Origin: Tritrichomonas musculus
Lineage: Eukaryota > Parabasalia > Tritrichomonadida > Tritrichomonadidae
NCBI GenBank assembly: GCA_039105265.1
Contig: JAPFFF010000006.1
Span: 6,324,001-6,388,000, forward strand
Direction of reading: 5' to 3'
DNA length: 64,000 nucleotides
In this document: in pieces, positions 30,001-33,000 of the stretch
Layout of the letters: the number at the start of each line of letters is the position of its first letter
How positions within the stretch are numbered: the stretch's first letter is position 1
Position numbers and translations under genes: made by a program
The notes under the pieces: generated by a model
Told to the model about the DNA's origin: nothing
Seen by the model: only the letters and a program-made list of their open reading frames with translations
Database searches by the model: none

Positions 30001-33000
30001 ATCAACGATCTCCAAGAACGAATGAACAAACAAGATAATGAACTTAAGTGTCTCAAATATGAAATCAAGAAACTCAAAGAACGACCAATCATTGATAATG
30101 TTATTCCTGCCAACATTGAAGAACGAGAAGCTGAAGTTCCAAGCGAAGTTCCACACAATGACGACGATCGACTTTCAGAACTTGAAGAATCACTCCGCTG
30201 CCTCAAACACGAAATCAAATTACTCAAATCGCGACCAATCTCCGCCATACCAACCGAACGATCATCGGAAACCGCACCAGCGGAACGAATTTCGCAAGAA
30301 CTTAACGCAATTAAATCCATTGTTGACTCGAACAATGCAGAACTTAACGAACAGAAAGAAGCACAAGAACTACTCAAATCCGAAATTGAATCTCTTAAAG
30401 CTCAACTCAAAGAAGAACAAGATAAATCCGATAAAGCAGCCGAATCACGAGCAGAGCAAGAACGAACACTTGAAGGCCGACTTCAATCATTAGAAGAGAA
30501 AGCTAATATTGAGAAAGAAATGAAAGAAGAAATTGACAACCTCAAGAAATCACTCAATGACAATCAATCTAATGATTCAGAAGAACGTGCAAGCATTGAG
30601 AATTCACTCCGCTGCCTCAAACACGAAATCAAATTACTCAAATCGCGACCAATCTCCGCCATACCAACCGAACGATCATCGGAAACCGCACCAGCGGAAC
30701 GAATTTCACAAGAACTTAACGCAATTAAATCCATTGTTGACTCGAACAATGCAGAACTTAACGAACAGAAAGAAGCACAAGAACTACTCAAATCCGAAAT
30801 TGAATCTCTTAAAGCTCAACTCAAAGAAGAACAAGATAAATCCGATAAAGCAGCCGAATCACGAGCAGAGCAAGAACGAACACTTGAAGGCCGACTTCAA
30901 TCATTAGAAGAGAAAGCTAATATTGAGAAAGAAATGAAAGAAGAAATTGACAACCTCAAGAAATCACTCAATGACAATCAATCTAATGATTCAGAAGAAC
31001 GTGCAAGCATTGAGAATTCACTCCGCTGCCTCAAACACGAAATCAAATTACTCAAATCGCGACCAATCTCCGCCATACCAACCGAACGATCATCGGAAAC
31101 CGCACCAGCGGAACGAGTTTCGCAAGAACTTAACGCAATTAAATCCATTGTTGACTCGAACAATGCAGAACTTAACGAACAGAAAGAAGCACAAGAACTA
31201 CTCAAATCCGAAATTGAATCTCTTAAAGCTCAACTCAAAGAAGAACAAGATAAATCCGATAAAGCAACCGAATCACGATCCGAACAAGGCGAAGAAGCGA
31301 TCAACGATCTCCAAGAACGAATGAACAAACAAGATAATGAACTTAAGTGTCTCAAATATGAAATCAAGAAACTCAAAGAACGACCAATCATTGATAATGT
31401 TATTCCTGCCAACATTGAAGAACGAGAAGCTGAAGTTCCAAGCGAAATTCCACACAATGACGACGATCGACTTTCAGAACTTGAAGAATCACTCCGCTGC
31501 CTCAAACACGAAATCAAATTACTCAAATCGCGACCAATCTCCGCCATACCAACCGAACGATCATCGGAAACCGCACCAGCGGAACGAATTTCGCAAGAAC
31601 TTAACGCAATTAAATCCATTGTTGACTCGAACAATGCAGAACTTAACGAACAGAAAGAAGCACAAGAACTACTCAAATCCGAAATTGAATCTCTTAAAGC
31701 TCAACTCAAAGAAGAACAAGATAAATCCGATAAAGCAGCCGAATCACGAGCAGAGCAAGAACGAACACTTGAAGGCCGACTTCAATCATTAGAAGAGAAA
31801 GCTAATATTGAGAAAGAAATGAAAGAAGAAATTGACAACCTCAAGAAATCACTCAATGACAATCAATCTAATGATTCAGAAGAACGTGCAAGCATTGAGA
31901 ATTCACTCCGCTGCCTCAAACACGAAATCAAATTACTCAAATCGCGACCAATCTCCGCCATACCAACCGAACGATCATCGGAAACCGCACCAGCGGAACG
32001 AATTTCACAAGAACTTAACGCAATTAAATCCATTGTTGACTCGAACAATGCAGAACTTAACGAACAGAAAGAAGCACAAGAACTACTCAAATCCGAAATT
32101 GAATCTCTTAAAGCTCAACTCAAAGAAGAACAAGATAGATCTAATACACAAATTGAAAAGCAACTTTCCAAGATTAACAATGATTTATATGATAAATTCA
32201 TTGCCAACGATAAACAATTTGAAACCATTATAACTGGACTTCGTTGCCTCAAATATGAAGTTAAAAAACTTAAATTTAGAACCCTTGATAGTAACACTTT
32301 AGATGATTCTCATGAAGAAGAAGAAGAAAAACCAAACAATATAATGCAAAAACGCCCAATTAAATCATTTGATAATAATGATGAAAATTCAAACAATTCT
32401 TATCCAGATTCTTTGAAGAAAGATATTAACGACCTGAAAGAACAATATCTTGCTCTAAATGATAAAGTTGAACAATTCTCAAATGAAAAAGGCAAAATAC
32501 AGAAACTTTTAGTTCAGCACCATCAGAAGATTGAAAACATTAAAGAACAATTAAATAATAAACCTGAATCGTCAAATGAAGAAAACACTAAATTAATTGA
32601 ATCATTACAAAATTCTGTTTCATCACTTGAAAATCAAAATCAGCAAATTCCTAAACTTCTATCTGAATTCAATGATATTAAGAAAGTACTTATGAAGAAT
32701 CATAAGCATATTAAAGAGAATAAAGATGAAGTTGACCAATTACGCGATAGCTTAGACTTTTTGAAGGAAGCATTTAATGACTTCCAATCCACGAAAGCAT
32801 CCACACCATCTGGAAATGAACAAGATTACGGTAATGAAATCAGTAAACTCATAGATGAAAATCGTTCATTACAAGAAAACATTGCATCGTTAAATATGAA
32901 AGTCAGAGCTTTAGAAAACAAACTTGCTGGTCAAGAATCACCAAATGTCTTAAATAGAGGAATTGATTTAGACGACATAGACCAATCAGATCAATCGTCA

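Noticed and set aside
571-32297. Many antisense and out-of-frame ORFs of 60-250 codons inside the giant gene
   Set aside because: They repeat with the modules and arise because codon use in the repeats leaves other frames open. Their translations are low-complexity (Ser-rich or Lys/Asn-rich) and none has a start signal of its own.
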